The notes beneath the pieces were generated by a model that was not told the origin of the DNA, did no database searches, and saw only the letters and a program-made list of their open reading frames with translations. The translations under genes and the position numbers were made by a program. A stretch of DNA of 64,000 bases from Paenibacillus oralis. Its GTDB lineage: Bacteria; Bacillota; Bacilli; Paenibacillales; Paenibacillaceae. Where the stretch lies: contig NZ_RRCN01000001.1 in NCBI RefSeq assembly GCF_003863965.1, positions 1,877,499-1,941,498 on the forward strand, given 5' to 3'. Shown here one piece after another: positions 61,987-64,000 of this stretch. Position 1 is the first letter of the stretch. Each line of letters starts with the position of its first letter.

Positions 61987-63603
61987 GTGATACCACAATA
62001 TTTGGTTGATTTTGCGTTGGCTAAGCTCCCGATTGTCGATACGGATGTGATCGTCATCGGTTCGGGCATCGCCGGCCTGTTTACCGCCATTAAGGCAAGT
62101 GAAAAATCGCGCGTAATCATGATTACCAAAAAAGCGCTGCTGGAAAGCAACACGAGATATGCGCAAGGCGGGATTGCGGCGGTCATTTCCGAAGACGATT
62201 CTCCGGCCTCCCACCTTGAGGATACGCTGCTCGCCGGCGCGGGCCTGTGCTCCTCGGAAGCGGTGAACATCTTGGTCCATGAAGGGCCGGACGCCGTCAA
62301 AGAGCTGATGAAGCTGGGCACAACGTTTGATGTCGAGAACGGCGAACTGGCGTTGACAAAAGAAGGGGCGCACAGCCACCGCCGGATTTTGCACGCGGGC
62401 GGGGATGCCACCGGCTACGAGATCGCGCGGGCGCTATCGGAGCAGACCGCGGTTCATCCGAACCTCGAAATATGGGATAATCATTACGTGATCGATTTGA
62501 TTACCGAAAACAACGAATGTCTGGGCGCGCTGGTACAGCGCCCTGACGGAGAGCGGATTTTCCTGCGGGGGAACGCCACCATCCTGTGCTCGGGCGGAGC
62601 GGGGCAGCTTTACCGGTACACCACCAACCCGGAGATCGCCACGGGCGACGGCGTTGCGATGGCTTACCGCGCGGGAGCGGTCATTCGCGATATGGAGTTC
62701 ATTCAGTTCCATCCGACGTCCCTTTGTTACCCCGGAGCTCCCCGTTTTCTGATCTCCGAGGCCGTGCGGGGAGAAGGAGCGGTGCTGCGGAATATCAAAG
62801 GCGAGCGCTTCATGAGCAAATATCATGAGCTGCTGGAATTGGCTCCGCGCGATATCGTGGCCCGGGCGATCGTCAGCGAAATGGAAGCGGGCGGCGCTAA
62901 TTTCGTCTATTTGGACATTACGCACGAGAATCCGGAAACGGTCAAACGCCGGTTCCCGACGATTTACGAAACCTGCATCGGCTATGGGCTTGATTTGACG
63001 GCCGACTGGATTCCGGTTGCGCCGGCTGCGCATTATATGATGGGAGGCGTCCGGACCGGCCACCACGGCGAAACGAGCGTATACCGCCTGTTTGCTTGCG
63101 GCGAAGTGTCGTCGACCGGGGTTCACGGCGCGAACCGGCTTGCCAGCAATTCGCTTTCCGAAGCGGTTGTGTTCGGCCGGCGGATCATCAAGCGGATCCG
63201 GGAGCTGCCGCCGCTGGGCCAAACCGGCGAAGGCATCGCCTACCGGGAGAATCGCCAGGCCGCCGATGCGCCTTCGGTCGCGGAGCGCCGTCTGGAGCTG
63301 CAAAAAGTCATGGTGCGCCGCGCGGGACTGCGCCGGACGGCGGCCGGTTTGACGCAAGGGCTCGAGGAGCTGCAGCGTCTTGAGGCGATTTTTAGCCAGG
63401 CGCTGGATACGCGCGAACAGTGGGAATACGCCAATATGCTGACCTGTGCGTTCCTCGTAATGCGCTCGGCGCTGGCCCGCGAGGAAAGCCGGGGCGGCCA
63501 TTACCGCGAAGATTTTCCGGAGCGCAGCGACGGGGAATGGCGCAAGCATCTTTTGTGTCAGCGGGAAAAAGGAATGTTGGAGGAAGCAAACGATGATGTT
63601 TAA
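61987..63603 (+). CDS. nadB: L-aspartate oxidase
   Basis: The 538-residue FAD enzyme oxidises aspartate to iminoaspartate for NadA. It has the dinucleotide-binding VIVIGSGIAGLFTAIKA, NTRYAQGGIAAVISEDDS and GVHGANRLASNSLSEAVVFG of the succinate dehydrogenase flavoprotein superfamily. I chose GTG 61987, six bases after AGGTG; GTG 61978 lies inside that site. It overlaps nadC by 11 bases. Confidence 0.95.
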   Translation: MIPQYLVDFALAKLPIVDTDVIVIGSGIAGLFTAIKASEKSRVIMITKKALLESNTRYAQGGIAAVISEDDSPASHLEDTLLAGAGLCSSEAVNILVHEGPDAVKELMKLGTTFDVENGELALTKEGAHSHRRILHAGGDATGYEIARALSEQTAVHPNLEIWDNHYVIDLITENNECLGALVQRPDGERIFLRGNATILCSGGAGQLYRYTTNPEIATGDGVAMAYRAGAVIRDMEFIQFHPTSLCYPGAPRFLISEAVRGEGAVLRNIKGERFMSKYHELLELAPRDIVARAIVSEMEAGGANFVYLDITHENPETVKRRFPTIYETCIGYGLDLTADWIPVAPAAHYMMGGVRTGHHGETSVYRLFACGEVSSTGVHGANRLASNSLSEAVVFGRRIIKRIRELPPLGQTGEGIAYRENRQAADAPSVAERRLELQKVMVRRAGLRRTAAGLTQGLEELQRLEAIFSQALDTREQWEYANMLTCAFLVMRSALAREESRGGHYREDFPERSDGEWRKHLLCQREKGMLEEANDDV

Positions 63604-64000
63604 CGGATATAACGAAGGGCTGATCGATTCGATCCGGGGCTGGCTAAGAGAAGACGTCGGGTCCGGGGACGTGACGACCGCCATGACGATTCCGCCCGGG
63701 CATGAGTCGAAAGGGATCATCCATGCCAAACAGGATGGCGTGATCGCCGGGATGCCGGTGGCTCAACTCGTGTTTGAGGCGGTGGATCCGATCCTTCAGT
63801 TTACGGCGCATGTCCAAGACGGACAGTTCGTGACAAAAGGAACCGTATTGGCCGAAGTAGAGGGCAGCACGCACAGCATTTTGACCGGGGAGCGGCTTGC
63901 TTTGAATTTGCTGCAGCGCTTGTCGGGCATTGCGACGCGGACGAAAACGTTCGTCGATGCGCTTGGGGGGCTCCCGGCCCGACTGGTGGATACGCGGAAA
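63593..64000 (+). CDS. nadC: Nicotinate-nucleotide pyrophosphorylase, 3' end beyond the window
   Basis: The first 136 codons are visible and the frame is open to the window edge. The start (NGYNEGLIDSIRGWLREDVG, then SGDVTT), NLLQRLSGIATRT and the final VDTRK match NadC, which converts quinolinate and PRPP to nicotinate mononucleotide. ATG 63593 or 63596 follows GTTGGAGGAAGCAAACG inside the end of nadB, so translation is probably coupled. It uses PRPP made by prs in the same window. Confidence 0.93.
   Translation, partial: MMFNGYNEGLIDSIRGWLREDVGSGDVTTAMTIPPGHESKGIIHAKQDGVIAGMPVAQLVFEAVDPILQFTAHVQDGQFVTKGTVLAEVEGSTHSILTGERLALNLLQRLSGIATRTKTFVDALGGLPARLVDTRK

Overview
The window looks like chromosomal DNA of an endospore-forming Bacillota, most likely a Paenibacillus or close relative. 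This is inferred from gene order and protein motifs; no database was searched. The backbone follows the Bacillus subtilis origin-proximal order: 5S rRNA, gin, yaaO, tmk, darA, yaaR, holB, ricT, yabA, trmN6, rsmI, abrB, tatD, yabE, rnmV, ksgA, yabG, veg, sspF, ispE, purR, spoVG, glmU, prs, pth, fin, mfd, spoVT, yabM, yabN, rqcP, yabP, yabQ, divIC, yabR, spoIIE, yabS, yabT, tilS, hpt, ftsH. A nadA-nadB-nadC operon follows, and nadC is cut by the window end.

Layout. 1-600: end of an rRNA operon and a repeat. 600-4.5 kb: an exported amidase, a lipoprotein, a membrane protein and the anti-sigma factor Gin. 4.7-12.1 kb: a mostly co-directional run for replication (tmk, holB, yabA), c-di-AMP sensing (darA), sporulation and biofilm control (ricT) and RNA methylation. 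12.3-19.4 kb: abrB on the minus strand with Spo0A boxes, an HD hydrolase, tatD, a c-di-AMP riboswitch in front of the cell-wall gene yabE, then rnmV, ksgA and yabG. 19.8-33 kb: veg behind two consensus promoters, sspF, ispE, purR with a PurBox, spoVG with a sigma-H promoter, glmU, prs, pth, fin, mfd, a PpiC lipoprotein and spoVT. 33-46 kb: yabM, yabN, HU, rqcP, an inserted minus-strand hydF-aspA pair, the yabP-yabQ-divIC-yabR run and spoIIE. 46.2-54.8 kb: an insert with a winged-helix regulator and a five-gene peptide ABC transporter. 54.8-64 kb: yabS to nadC.

How the genes work together. Much of the window serves sporulation and its timing: abrB, spoVG, spoIIE, gin, fin, spoVT, yabG, yabP, yabQ and sspF. 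Promoter elements visible in the DNA (0A boxes, a sigma-H promoter, and a 21-bp-spaced promoter before spoIIE) fit a Spo0A-AbrB-sigma-H cascade. Translation and ribosome upkeep (rsmI, ksgA, rnmV, trmN6, tilS, pth, rqcP) and nucleotide supply (tmk, prs, hpt, purR) make up most of the rest.

The least explained content lies between genes. At least ten dispersed, non-coding elements of about 60-380 bp (families A-D) share one design: short boxes in direct order followed by their inverted partners. Most are oriented with the gene upstream of them. A fifth family (E) and a separate 280-bp element have short perfect terminal inverted repeats, like miniature transposable elements. One family E copy has inserted into a family A copy. 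No CRISPR array, complete insertion sequence, prophage or tRNA gene was recognised.
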